Source of the DNA: DTU052 sp050951725
GTDB lineage: Bacteria; Bacillota; Syntrophomonadia; Syntrophomonadales; DTU052
Direction: 5' to 3'
NCBI GenBank assembly: GCA_050951725.1
Contig: JBMNJO010000020.1
Location: forward strand, 1 to 64,000
DNA length: 64,000 nucleotides
The translations under genes and the position numbers were made by a program. The notes under the pieces were generated by a model. It was not told where the DNA came from and ran no database searches. It saw only the letters and a list, made by a program, of their open reading frames with translations. Below are positions 50,804 through 59,137 of the stretch, one piece after another (position 1 is the stretch's first letter; each line of letters begins with the position of its first letter).

Positions 50804-50830
50804 GATGCACGGGGTCATACCCCGTGCATC
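50804..50830. repeat. Small palindrome GATGCACGGGG/CCCCGTGCATC
   Basis: An 11-bp perfect stem with a 5-nt loop; it resembles the hairpin at 30609-30639. It lies 13 bases before the flavoprotein stop codon. Confidence 0.8.
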
Positions 50831-50842
50831 AATCCTTGTACG

Positions 50843-51709
50843 CTATGACTTCATCTTCAGGACCATTTTGGTGGCGTTCAAGCCGGCGATCTGGCCTTCG
50901 CCGGTTGATTTGGACAGCTGGTACGGGGGACCCGTACAGTCCCCGGCAGCGAATATTCCCGGCAGGTTGGTCTCCATGTTGCGATTGACCTTGATATAGT
51001 GCTCGGTGAGCTCGAGGCCGGGCACCAGTCGTTCGGGTGAGGTTTCGGCTCCCACTATGAAAACGCCGTCGACCGGCAGCTGATTTTTGCTGGTCTTGAG
51101 GGTTCTTACGGCCTGGTCTCCCTCAACCGCCAAGGGACGCTCCCGGATAATTTCAACGTTTTCACTGACTCGCGGCTGTTTCTTGTACAGGGGGAGGTAA
51201 TAGACCTTGCGGCAGATCTCACCCAGGTAGTCGGCCTCCGGCTCTGCTTCTTCATTGTAACCGATAATCGCAACGTCCTTGCCCCGGTAAAGGGGGCCAT
51301 CGCAGGTGGCGCAGTACCCCAGACCTTTGCCCAGAAAATCGCTTTCATTCTTAAGGGTGTGACGGTAAGGGATGCCGGTACAAATTATGACCGTCTTGGC
51401 CCTTATCATCTCGCCCTGAGATATGATCATGTATCCGTCCTCATCCGGGAATACGTTATCGGCTTTGTTCCTTATGATATCGATGCCCAGCATGGCGGCG
51501 TGTCCCAGAAAAGATTGCCGCAGTTCTTCCCCGCTGATCGAAGGGAAACCCAGGTAGTTGCTTATCGTTGGGGCTTTGTGCAATGGCGGGCTGCAGATCT
51601 CTGCTCCCAGGACTATGATGTCCCGGTTCTTGTTCTTGGCGTTGACAGCAGCCGAAAGACCCGCAGGACCGCATCCGATGATCCCAATATCAAATTGATG
51701 CTCAGACAA
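50843..51709 (-). CDS. Thioredoxin-reductase-like flavoprotein
   Basis: This 288-residue protein has FAD motifs GIIGCGPAGLSAA and TNLPGIFAAGDCTG and the redox pair CATC (about residues 133-136) as in TrxB. The pyridine-nucleotide site is degenerate: where NADPH-TrxB has GGGDSA, this has IIGYNEEAEPEAD (148-160). It may therefore use another donor, as in ferredoxin-dependent flavin thioredoxin reductases. Single gene; the ATG follows GGGAGG on the minus strand. Confidence 0.82.
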   Translation of the reverse strand: MSEHQFDIGIIGCGPAGLSAAVNAKNKNRDIIVLGAEICSPPLHKAPTISNYLGFPSISGEELRQSFLGHAAMLGIDIIRNKADNVFPDEDGYMIISQGEMIRAKTVIICTGIPYRHTLKNESDFLGKGLGYCATCDGPLYRGKDVAIIGYNEEAEPEADYLGEICRKVYYLPLYKKQPRVSENVEIIRERPLAVEGDQAVRTLKTSKNQLPVDGVFIVGAETSPERLVPGLELTEHYIKVNRNMETNLPGIFAAGDCTGPPYQLSKSTGEGQIAGLNATKMVLKMKS

Positions 51710-51931
51710 AATCGCACCTCCCTGTTTTCAATACATTTTACCAATAAACACATCAGGATAGTCAAAGAAGTTTTTTGATCAGGCGAACACTTGACTCCGT
51801 TATGCACCGCAGAAACATGCCGTCCTGTGTGCCTGGTTAATCTCACCTTTTGACTAATCATTTACACGGCATTCCGGAGGCGGTTAATACCGAAGCATTG
51901 GACAATTGGGACATCATGCGAATTAATGGGC

Positions 51932-51961
51932 TTGACAATATCATCAAAATGAAAGTAGAAT
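51932..51961 (+). promoter_or_regulatory. Sigma-A promoter of the opuC leader
   Basis: TTGACA, 18-bp spacer and TAGAAT. It lies about 60 bases before the c-di-AMP riboswitch. A second TTGACA (51982) lacks a good -10. Confidence 0.6.
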
Positions 51962-52023
51962 ATAGTCAAATTGTATGGACATTGACATATATTCTGTTGG
52001 ATCCATGGTATGCCATTCTTGTA

Positions 52024-52132
52024 GGCTTAATCCTGGCCTGAACTCCAGGAACGGGGGAACCAATCATTGGGGTGAATCTGGATTCGTCCAGTAGGGCTCC
52101 CTAGCCCGAATCCGTCAGCTAACCTCGTAAGC
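52024..52132 (+). ncRNA. c-di-AMP riboswitch (ydaO/yuaA)
   Basis: The core GGGGGAACCA...TTGGGGTGAATCTG, TAGGGCTCCCT, CCGAATCCGTCAGCTAACC and TCGTAAGC match the ydaO class closely. P1 pairs GCTTA with TAAGC. Downstream AATGGGGCTTA (52146) could pair with TAAGTCCCCATT (52202) ahead of a T-rich stretch as a switch hairpin. Bound c-di-AMP normally turns genes off. Confidence 0.9.
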
Positions 52133-52378
52133 AAATGCAGGGGAGAATGGGGCTTATTGTTGGTATCTCTTGAAAGAATGTTTATTCATTCAACCTCTTC
52201 TTAAGTCCCCATTGGTGTTTTCGCACCTCTTATTCAAAGCCCCTATGTAATTTCTGCACTACTTTGCAGATTGATCGTTTCCTGGGGAAAGGGTCAATGT
52301 GTCTGTTCTGTTATTGTCACGGCACACCCAATTCAATACCTGTCATACCATGGTATTCGCAAGAAGAGAGGTCTTTTT

Positions 52379-53506
52379 ATGGTTAAATTTAGCAATGTCG
52401 TTAAGACTTATGGAGAGCATGTTGCTGTTAAGAACCTGAATCTTGAGATTCCTGAAGGAGAGTTTGTGGTCTTGATCGGCCCCAGCGGCTGTGGAAAAAC
52501 TACTACTCTCAAGATGGTTAACCGTTTGATTGAACCTACCTCTGGAGATATCTTCATCCGCGACCGCAATGTGATGGATCTGAATCCAGTGGCCCTGCGG
52601 CGCGAGATTGGCTATGTGATTCAACAGATCGGTCTTTTCCCCAATATGACCATCGAGCAGAATATTGATGTGGTTCCCAGGCTTTTGGGCTGGCCGGCTG
52701 ATCGGCGAAAGCGCCGGGTATTTGAGCTGTTGGAGATGGTCAATATGGATCCCGACATTTATGCCTCCCGGTATCCTGCCGAACTGAGTGGTGGTCAGCA
52801 GCAGCGCATCGGCGTTTTGCGGGCTTTGGCGGTGGAACCGCCTCTGATTCTGATGGACGAGCCCTTTGGAGCTCTGGATCCTATTGCCCGCGAATCACTG
52901 CAGGACGAGATGAAGAGCCTGCATGGGCGGCTTAACAAGACTACCATCTTCGTCACCCATGATATGGATGAAGCCTTAAAGCTGGCGGACCGGATCGTGG
53001 TGATGAATCAGGGTGAGGTGGTTCAGGTGGCCACTCCGGAGGAACTCCTGCGTAAACCAGCCAACGATTTTGTGGCCTCGTTTATCGGTAAGAACCGCCT
53101 GAACGGTGAGACGCTGCAGAGCGTCGAGCAGATAATGCTGCTAAATCCAGTAACGGTTTCTCCGCAATTGGGACTGGCTGAAGGACTGGCTTTAATGAAA
53201 CGGAGAAAGGTTGATACCGTGCTGGTAGTGGATGAACAGAGAAAACTGCTGGGGAGTGTTGCGGTTGAAACGCTGGATCGTGAGCATAAGCGGGCCAAGA
53301 CCATAGGGGAGATTATGAACCAGGATCCTCCTTTGGCCACCGTTCGCAGGCAGGCATCAGCCAAGGAGGCCTTTGACCTGATTGTAGGTGAAAAGCTCAA
53401 ATACCTCCCCGTAGTCGATGAAAATGGTTTATTGGTGGGATTAGTAACTCGTAACAGCATGGTTGATGCCTTGGCTTCTGCAGTTTGGGGTGATGAGGGT
53501 GAGTGA
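52379..53506 (+). CDS. opuCA: Glycine betaine/carnitine/choline ABC transporter ATPase
   Basis: This 375-residue ATPase has Walker A GPSGCGKTT, signature LSGGQQQRIGVLRAL and Walker B LILMDEPFGALD, then two C-terminal CBS domains (about residues 260-370). CBS pairs in OpuCA homologues sense ionic strength or c-di-AMP. ATG 52379 is the family start; longer frames reach into the leader. It is the first gene behind the c-di-AMP riboswitch. Confidence 0.93.
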   Translation: MVKFSNVVKTYGEHVAVKNLNLEIPEGEFVVLIGPSGCGKTTTLKMVNRLIEPTSGDIFIRDRNVMDLNPVALRREIGYVIQQIGLFPNMTIEQNIDVVPRLLGWPADRRKRRVFELLEMVNMDPDIYASRYPAELSGGQQQRIGVLRALAVEPPLILMDEPFGALDPIARESLQDEMKSLHGRLNKTTIFVTHDMDEALKLADRIVVMNQGEVVQVATPEELLRKPANDFVASFIGKNRLNGETLQSVEQIMLLNPVTVSPQLGLAEGLALMKRRKVDTVLVVDEQRKLLGSVAVETLDREHKRAKTIGEIMNQDPPLATVRRQASAKEAFDLIVGEKLKYLPVVDENGLLVGLVTRNSMVDALASAVWGDEGE

Positions 53507-54137
53507 ATTCATTAGTTTTTTTCACAGTAACCTCGATACCGCCGCTGTGGCTACCTACCAGCATCTTTATCTGTCGTTTGGATCGATACTATTGGGGATG
53601 CTGGTGGCAATTCCCCTGGGAATATGGCTTACTGACAAAGAGAAACTGGCTGAAAAGGTTCTGGCGGTTACCGGGACAATTCAAACCGTGCCCGGCCTGG
53701 CATTTCTCGGTTTGTTTTTGCCCTTGCTGGGGCTTGGGGTTGTCCCATCGATGACGGTCTTGTTTCTTTATTCGTTATTGCCGATCCTTACCAACACCTA
53801 TACCGGGATCAAGGGGGTTAGCCCGGCCCTGGTTGAAGCGGGGATGGGAATGGGTATGAGTCCCGGACAACTTCTTTTTATGGTTAAACTGCCCCTTGCT
53901 TTTCCGGTTATTATTGCAGGTATCCGCATAGCATCCGTCTATATCGTGAGCTGGGCTACTCTGGCGGCTTTCGTCGGAGGGGGCGGATTGGGTGACCCCA
54001 TTCTAACCGGGATTATGACTGCGGATATCAACTTCATTCTTATGGGTGCGATTCCGGCAGCCTTGCTGGCGCTTACCGCCGGTTGGATCCTGGGGATAAT
54101 TGAGAGGCTTGCGACCCCCAGAGGTATAAGCGGATAG
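53493..54137 (+). CDS. opuCB: Osmoprotectant ABC transporter permease
   Basis: This 214-residue permease has five to six membrane helices and a binding-protein-dependent EAA loop (GISPALVEAGMGMGMSPGQ-like, with NTYTGIKGVSPALVEAG). ATG 53493 overlaps the ATPase end; GTG 53499 is an alternative. It resembles the next permease, with which it forms a heterodimer. Confidence 0.9.
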   Translation: MRVSEFISFFHSNLDTAAVATYQHLYLSFGSILLGMLVAIPLGIWLTDKEKLAEKVLAVTGTIQTVPGLAFLGLFLPLLGLGVVPSMTVLFLYSLLPILTNTYTGIKGVSPALVEAGMGMGMSPGQLLFMVKLPLAFPVIIAGIRIASVYIVSWATLAAFVGGGGLGDPILTGIMTADINFILMGAIPAALLALTAGWILGIIERLATPRGISG

Positions 54138-54171
54138 AAGAGCTTGATTAGAAAGAAACGGAGGTGAAAAC

Positions 54172-54795
54172 ATGAGTGGTATCCTTACGCTGACGCTTGA
54201 GCACCTGGTGCTGTCTGCTGCTGGAGTAGGTCTGGCCCTGCTGGTCGGTATTCCGTTGGCCATCTTGATTACCCGTTACCAGACTGTTGCTGGTTTTACT
54301 ATGGCGGTGACCGACGTGCTGCAGACCATTCCATCGATGGCTCTTCTCGCAGCCTTGATGATTTATCTGGGGTTGGGGAACCAGACCCTCGTCGTAACCT
54401 TGATGATTTATTCCCTGTTGCCTATCGTGCGTAACACCTATACCGGGATCACAGGTATCGATAAAGGGCTGCTCGAGGCTGGTAAAGGTATGGGCATGAC
54501 CAGATGGCAACTTTTGCGTATGGTACAGATACCTATAGCCTTGCCGGTGATAATGGCAGGGGTCCGGGTGGCTATGGTTACTGCCATCGGGATTGCCACG
54601 CTGGGGGTCCTGATCGGTGGGGGAGGACTGGGTGCTCCCATTTGGAGAGGCATGCAGATTGTGGACAGTTCCATGATCCTCTCGGGTGCCATTCCGGCCG
54701 CGCTTATTGCCATTATTTGCGAGTTTGGACTGGCTAGACTGGAGAATGCCGTGACTCCTCGCGGAATGAAGGTATCGTCCGCAGCAAAGAGCTAA
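54172..54795 (+). CDS. opuCD: Osmoprotectant ABC transporter permease
   Basis: This 207-residue permease carries RNTYTGITGIDKGLLEAGKGMGMT in the coupling loop and TAIGIATLGVLIGGGGLG near the C-terminus, as in OpuCB/OpuCD. Good GGAGGTG before the ATG. The 170-base gap after it holds no gene. Confidence 0.9.
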   Translation: MSGILTLTLEHLVLSAAGVGLALLVGIPLAILITRYQTVAGFTMAVTDVLQTIPSMALLAALMIYLGLGNQTLVVTLMIYSLLPIVRNTYTGITGIDKGLLEAGKGMGMTRWQLLRMVQIPIALPVIMAGVRVAMVTAIGIATLGVLIGGGGLGAPIWRGMQIVDSSMILSGAIPAALIAIICEFGLARLENAVTPRGMKVSSAAKS

Positions 54796-54964
54796 CCAGC
54801 AGGAGTCGACCTGGTTGGCGACTGTAGTATGCCTGTACCGGCCGAAAAGGCTGGTTGTGCAGTTCCGGGATGTTTTGGTTTTTCCTGCGTTGTGAAAGGG
54901 TGTAGGCGTCGAGTCCGTTACCCTGTTTGGTTGGAGTTGGTTAAAGTGTGAGGGAGGTTATAAA

Positions 54965-55864
54965 ATGCGAAACAGATTCGGTAGGTTGCTGTCGCTGCTT
55001 CTGGTGGCCGGACTCTTGGTTGGCGTAATCAGCGGTTGCGGGGGTGGTGCTTCTGACAAGATTACCGTGGGGTCCAAGAACTTTACGGAGAATATTTTGC
55101 TCGGGGAAATAATGGCCCAGTTAATTGAGAACAAGACTGATCTTAAGGTGGATCGCAAACTAAATCTCGGCGGGACACTGGTTGCCTGGGAGGCCCTGAA
55201 AAAGGGTGATCTGAATTTATATGCAGATTACACCGGCACTGGACTGATGGCTATATTGAAAAAAGAAGTGATGTATGACGCTGATGAGGTCTATAATCTG
55301 GTGCAAAAAGAGTACAATGAGCAGTTCCAGATTAAATGGCTCGAGCCTTTTGGGTTCAACAATACCTATACGACAGCTGTAACCCGGGAGATGGCGGAAC
55401 AGTATAATCTGGTGAATACTTCAGATCTGAAGCCTTACGCTAAAGACCTGGTGTTCTGTGCGGAGCAGGAATTCTTCAACCGCGATGATGGTTATGACGG
55501 CTTTATTAAAGCCTATGATCTCCAATTCAAGGATAAGAAAGCGGTGGAGACTGCCCTCAAGTATCAGGCCGTGGGAGAGAAGAAAGTGGACGTGATTGAT
55601 GCCTTCGCTACTGATGGCGAGTTGGTCACCTACGACATGGTGATACTGGAAGATGACAAGAATTTTTTCCCGCCATATCACTGTGCTCCAATAGTCCGCA
55701 TGGATACCCTGGAAAAATACCCGGAACTCGAGGAAGTGCTTAACCTCCTGGCGGGACAGATCTCGGATACCGAGATGCAACAGCTGAATTACCAGGTTAA
55801 GGAGCAGAAGAAGGACGTGGCTGAGGTAGCTACCAAATTCCTGCAGGATAAGGGCTTGATCTAG
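54965..55864 (+). CDS. opuCC: Osmoprotectant-binding lipoprotein
   Basis: This 299-residue binding protein has a signal peptide with lipobox ISGC (Cys 25) and an OpuAC-type domain: ITVGSKNFTENILLGEIMAQLIE, LYADYTGTG, DVIDAFATDGEL. It captures glycine betaine, carnitine or choline outside the cell. Order ATPase-permease-permease-binding protein is a common opu layout. Confidence 0.92.
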   Translation: MRNRFGRLLSLLLVAGLLVGVISGCGGGASDKITVGSKNFTENILLGEIMAQLIENKTDLKVDRKLNLGGTLVAWEALKKGDLNLYADYTGTGLMAILKKEVMYDADEVYNLVQKEYNEQFQIKWLEPFGFNNTYTTAVTREMAEQYNLVNTSDLKPYAKDLVFCAEQEFFNRDDGYDGFIKAYDLQFKDKKAVETALKYQAVGEKKVDVIDAFATDGELVTYDMVILEDDKNFFPPYHCAPIVRMDTLEKYPELEEVLNLLAGQISDTEMQQLNYQVKEQKKDVAEVATKFLQDKGLI

Positions 55865-55997
55865 TTTCTTCAGAGAATAGTTTTGGCTTTGCCGGTTTGA
55901 CTGAGATGATACTATGATGCCTAATTGGAGAGCCGGCGGTCGGACGCTGCGGCTGTAGAGAGCGGCAGTTTGGGTTAACAAATTCATGTAATAATAG

Positions 55998-56031
55998 GCA
56001 ACCGTTGCTGTAATGCGCGGTTGCTTTTTTT
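55998..56031 (+). terminator. Terminator of the opuC operon
   Basis: GCAACCG/CGGTTGC stem with a long loop, followed by seven Ts. It lies about 130 bases after opuCC. Confidence 0.8.
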
Positions 56032-56117
56032 GGAGCCTCGGGGCGTTGGTTGGTTATCTCATCGACGCGTTTTGTTTCTGACCCTGTATAAATCTGGCTG
56101 CCAGGTGAAATCATCCC

Positions 56118-56212
56118 TACCAGTACTTTCCCGGGATGAGGTGTACGCCTGGTCCGTCCACCATTACCCGGAACTCTCGGGAGTACCAGTATTTACCGGG
56201 ATGAGGTGTACG
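56118..56212. repeat. Direct repeat, two copies of about 29 bp
   Basis: TACCAGTA.TT.CCGGGATG followed by AGGTGTACG occurs at 56118-56147 and 56184-56212, with 36 bases between. The second copy includes the ribosome binding site of the small frame at 56214. Confidence 0.75.
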
Positions 56213-56213
56213 G

Positions 56214-56327
56214 GTGAGAAGAGTCTGGATGGCTCTTGTTGGGCTGCTGCTGGTAATAATCGTAAATGTGGCTACGGTGATCCTGACCATGGGGTGGGAG
56301 TATAGTAAAGCCCTCATCGGGTACTGA
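56214..56327 (+). CDS. Possible 37-residue membrane protein
   Basis: A GTG-started frame gives MRRVWMALVGLLLVIIVNVA and a further TVILTMGWEYSKALIGY: one strong membrane helix with a positive N-terminus and a short tail. GAGGTG lies about five bases before the start. I do not recognise a family; it is supported only by the ribosome binding site and composition. Confidence 0.42.
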   Translation: MRRVWMALVGLLLVIIVNVATVILTMGWEYSKALIGY

Positions 56328-56512
56328 TATTCAGGGAAGAATGCGGTGTCCTGATGGTGGTGATTCATTTCGGAACCAGCGAGTGGTTATTACATCGTCA
56401 GATCCAGCACCTAGAATATTAATAAAATCGGGACCATAGTCCTATGCCAACTGGGACGTTAGTCGCTTGTAATTATATGCCAAGAGGTATAAATTAAAGG
56501 TAAATATAAATC

Positions 56513-56597
56513 GGCGCGAACGGGCAAACCCTTCGAAAGATGGGGACGCAAAACTAAAGGGGCTAAGGTTGCCTGTCAACTATGCCAGCCAGCTGTC
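56513..56597 (+). ncRNA. c-di-GMP-I riboswitch (GEMM-I)
   Basis: CGGGCAAACC, a CTTCGAAAG tetraloop-type hairpin, GGGGACGCAAA, GGGGCTAAGGTTGCC and TATGCCAGCCAGCTG follow the GEMM-I consensus in order. It lies just before a small membrane protein gene. The expression platform is not clear; sequestration of translation is possible as no terminator is seen before the gene. Confidence 0.9.
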
Positions 56598-56652
56598 GAA
56601 CGCGAGCCTCCTACCTCGGTTTATGTTTAATTTGGATATCAGGGGGTATTTT

Positions 56653-56766
56653 ATGTTTACTTATGGTTTCTTGATTGGTTGCATGGTGGGGGCGTTTATC
56701 ATGATGTTCTGCATGTGTCTGATGATCGTTTCCAGGGGTTCAAGCTATGACGAACGCTTGAGCTGA
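56653..56766 (+). CDS. 37-residue membrane protein (DUF3789-like) under c-di-GMP riboswitch
   Basis: The product MFTYGFLIGCMVGAFIMMFC then MCLMIVSRGSSYDERLS has one cysteine- and methionine-rich membrane helix and a polar tail, like DUF3789 small proteins. AGGGGG lies six bases before the ATG. It is the only gene between the c-di-GMP riboswitch and a strong terminator, so it is a dedicated c-di-GMP output of unknown function. Confidence 0.78.
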   Translation: MFTYGFLIGCMVGAFIMMFCMCLMIVSRGSSYDERLS

Positions 56767-56804
56767 TTGGTCCGTGTTTTAATCGATACGCCCACCCTTT
56801 ACTG

Positions 56805-56840
56805 CGCCTCCTTCGTAAAACCCCAAGGAGGCGTTTTTTA
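56805..56840 (+). terminator. Terminator of the riboswitch unit
   Basis: CGCCTCCTT/AAGGAGGCG with an 11-nt loop and six Ts. Confidence 0.92.
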
Positions 56841-56953
56841 TTGTTTGTTTTTGCTGTAAGGAGTTCGAATAATGCCTGAATATTCGTCACCAGGCTTATT
56901 TCCCTGCATATTTATGCATCAAACACCGTAAATTTGGAGTTTACAGATGAATT

Positions 56954-59017
56954 TTATTTTCCTTCTTCCTTTTTGGCCAGGGCGGCCTTGAGGAGTTCAC
57001 CCAGGTTGGTTCCCAATTCCTCTTTGTCGCTGTACTGTTCGATCAGTCTCCGGGTAGCACGGCTGCTACCGCCCAGGCGGCCGTAGGGATCTTCCTTTTC
57101 AGGCTGGCGGTAGCCGCAGGAGCGCTCAGGGCAGGACAGCATCCGGCCGCGTTTGCCGCTCACTATCAACATATAACGGCCGCAAACCGGACACTTGGTC
57201 TTGGATATGTTATCCGGTTTGTAGGTGGCGGTATCGCTCTTTACGCTCTGCACCAGCCGGGAGGCATCCTGACGGATGTCAGCTATGAACTCGTTCTTTT
57301 TGGCCTTGCCTTTGGCAATGTCGGCCAGGCGCTGTTCCCACTGTGCGGTCAGTTCCGGGGAACGCAGGGCCTCGGGTGCCAGGTTGATCAGCTGCATGCC
57401 TTTGGAGGTCGGCACCAGTTCCTTGCCCTGGCGTTCAATATAGCTGGTATGGACCAGTTTCTCGATGATCTCCGCCCGGGTAGCCGGGGTTCCCAGTCCG
57501 CTGCCCTTGATTGATTCCCTCAGTTCCTCATCCTTCACCAGCCTGCCGCAGTTCTCCATGGCCGTCAGCAGGGTGGCTTCGGTGTAGCGGCGCGGGGGGG
57601 TAGTCTTACGTTTGCTGGTTTTACAGCTCTTGACCCCGACGGTTTCCCCTTTACGGTGCTGGGTCAGGGTCTGTTCCGGAACCTGGTCTTCATCGGCGTC
57701 GTCCTTTTCAGGACGCGGTCTTTCGATAGTACGCCAACCCGGGTCAGTAACCACCTTGCCCCGGGAATAAAAGTGTTCCCCGTTGACTACTGTGGTGATG
57801 GTGGTCTGGTCGTAGCGGTAGGGTGGGGACAGTACCGCAATGAAACGACGGGCAATCAGGTCATAGAGACGTTTTCCATCCTCATCCAGGGCCGTCAGAT
57901 TGAGCGGCTGTTCGGTGGGGATAATGGCATGGTGATCCGTCACCTTGCTGTCGTCGACGAAGCGCTTGCCTGGTTTCACCGGTTTCGAAAGCAATGGCTT
58001 AACCAGGGGTGCATATGGTCCTGCTCCCATGCCTTTTAAGCGGGCTGGCAGAGTAGGGACGATGTCACTGGTGATATGCCGCGAATCGGTTCGCGGGTAG
58101 GTCACCAGCTTGTACCGTTCATACAGATCCTGCAAGACCGACAATGTTTTCTGGGCTGACCAGTTGTAACGCTTGTTGGCATCACGCTGCAGTTCGGTTA
58201 AGTCATAGGCCAGTGGTGGTGGTTCGGATTTGGCTTCGGTCTTGACTTCCTTAATCGTGCCCTGGTGGCCTTTGACTCGGGCCACAATTTCCTCGGCCAG
58301 GGCATGGTCGAAAAGGCGGTTTCCATTGGGGCCGCGCCAGTCACCGAAATAAGTGCCGAAGTCGGCTCTGATGGTCCAGTAGTCCACCGGCTTGAAGTTC
58401 TTGATCTCATTCTCGCGGTCCACGATCATGGCCAGAGTAGGGGTCTGTACCCTCCCGGCGTTCAGCTGGGCGTTGAATTTGCAGGTCAGGGTGCGGGTCA
58501 CATTGAGGCCGATCAGCCAATCAGCCTGGGCCCTGCAGACTGCGGCATCATAGAGGTTGTTATAGGCGGGCCCTGGTTTAAGCCGGGCAAATCCCTCGCG
58601 GATGGCATCATCAGTCTGGGAGGAGATCCACAGGCGCTTGAAGGGCTTGCGCCAGTTAGCCATTTCCATGATCCAGCGGGCGACCAGTTCACCTTCGCGC
58701 CCGGCATCAGTCGCGATGATCAGGTCCCTGATATCCTGGCGTTTCATAAGGCTTCTGATAACCTGGTACTGGTGAGATGTCTGCCGGATGACCTTGAGTT
58801 TCATCTTCTCAGGCAGCATCGGCAGGTCCTCCAGACGCCACTCCTTCAGCCGTTTGTCATAATCATCCGGTTCAGCCAGGGTGACCAGGTGTCCCAAAGC
58901 CCAGGTGACCACATAATCGGGTCCTTCCAGGTATCCCTTTGCTTTTTTATTACACTTCAAAACCCGGCCGATTTCCCGGCCCACACTTGGTTTCTCCGCT
59001 AAGACCAAAGATTTCAT
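56954..59017 (-). CDS. topB: DNA topoisomerase III
   Basis: This 687-residue type IA topoisomerase has a Toprim domain (LVLAEKPSVGREIG, DAGREGELVARWIM), catalytic Tyr in VTYPRTDSRHIT, GLGTPATRAEIIEKL and a C-terminal zinc finger (CPVCGRYML...CPERSCGY). It relaxes and decatenates DNA. Length and zinc finger match TopB of Bacillota. The gene is single and could be chromosomal or of past mobile origin; nothing mobile flanks it directly. Confidence 0.93.
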   Translation of the reverse strand: MKSLVLAEKPSVGREIGRVLKCNKKAKGYLEGPDYVVTWALGHLVTLAEPDDYDKRLKEWRLEDLPMLPEKMKLKVIRQTSHQYQVIRSLMKRQDIRDLIIATDAGREGELVARWIMEMANWRKPFKRLWISSQTDDAIREGFARLKPGPAYNNLYDAAVCRAQADWLIGLNVTRTLTCKFNAQLNAGRVQTPTLAMIVDRENEIKNFKPVDYWTIRADFGTYFGDWRGPNGNRLFDHALAEEIVARVKGHQGTIKEVKTEAKSEPPPLAYDLTELQRDANKRYNWSAQKTLSVLQDLYERYKLVTYPRTDSRHITSDIVPTLPARLKGMGAGPYAPLVKPLLSKPVKPGKRFVDDSKVTDHHAIIPTEQPLNLTALDEDGKRLYDLIARRFIAVLSPPYRYDQTTITTVVNGEHFYSRGKVVTDPGWRTIERPRPEKDDADEDQVPEQTLTQHRKGETVGVKSCKTSKRKTTPPRRYTEATLLTAMENCGRLVKDEELRESIKGSGLGTPATRAEIIEKLVHTSYIERQGKELVPTSKGMQLINLAPEALRSPELTAQWEQRLADIAKGKAKKNEFIADIRQDASRLVQSVKSDTATYKPDNISKTKCPVCGRYMLIVSGKRGRMLSCPERSCGYRQPEKEDPYGRLGGSSRATRRLIEQYSDKEELGTNLGELLKAALAKKEEGK

Positions 59018-59058
59018 GGGTTTCCTCCCTTAATAATCTAAGCCATACTTGCCATGAT

Positions 59059-59087
59059 TGCATCATGGGGACTGTCCCCATGATGCA
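59059..59087. repeat. Single palindromic repeat between topB and bipA
   Basis: One perfect 29-bp unit upstream of topB and downstream of bipA. Confidence 0.9.
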
Positions 59088-59137
59088 GATGCATAGTGAA
59101 CCTGTCCCCCTGTCCCACCTTAATAGTATACCATAGG

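Noticed and set aside
51850..52041. 63-residue frame upstream of the c-di-AMP riboswitch
   Set aside because: It overlaps the promoter and riboswitch start, and has no ribosome binding site.
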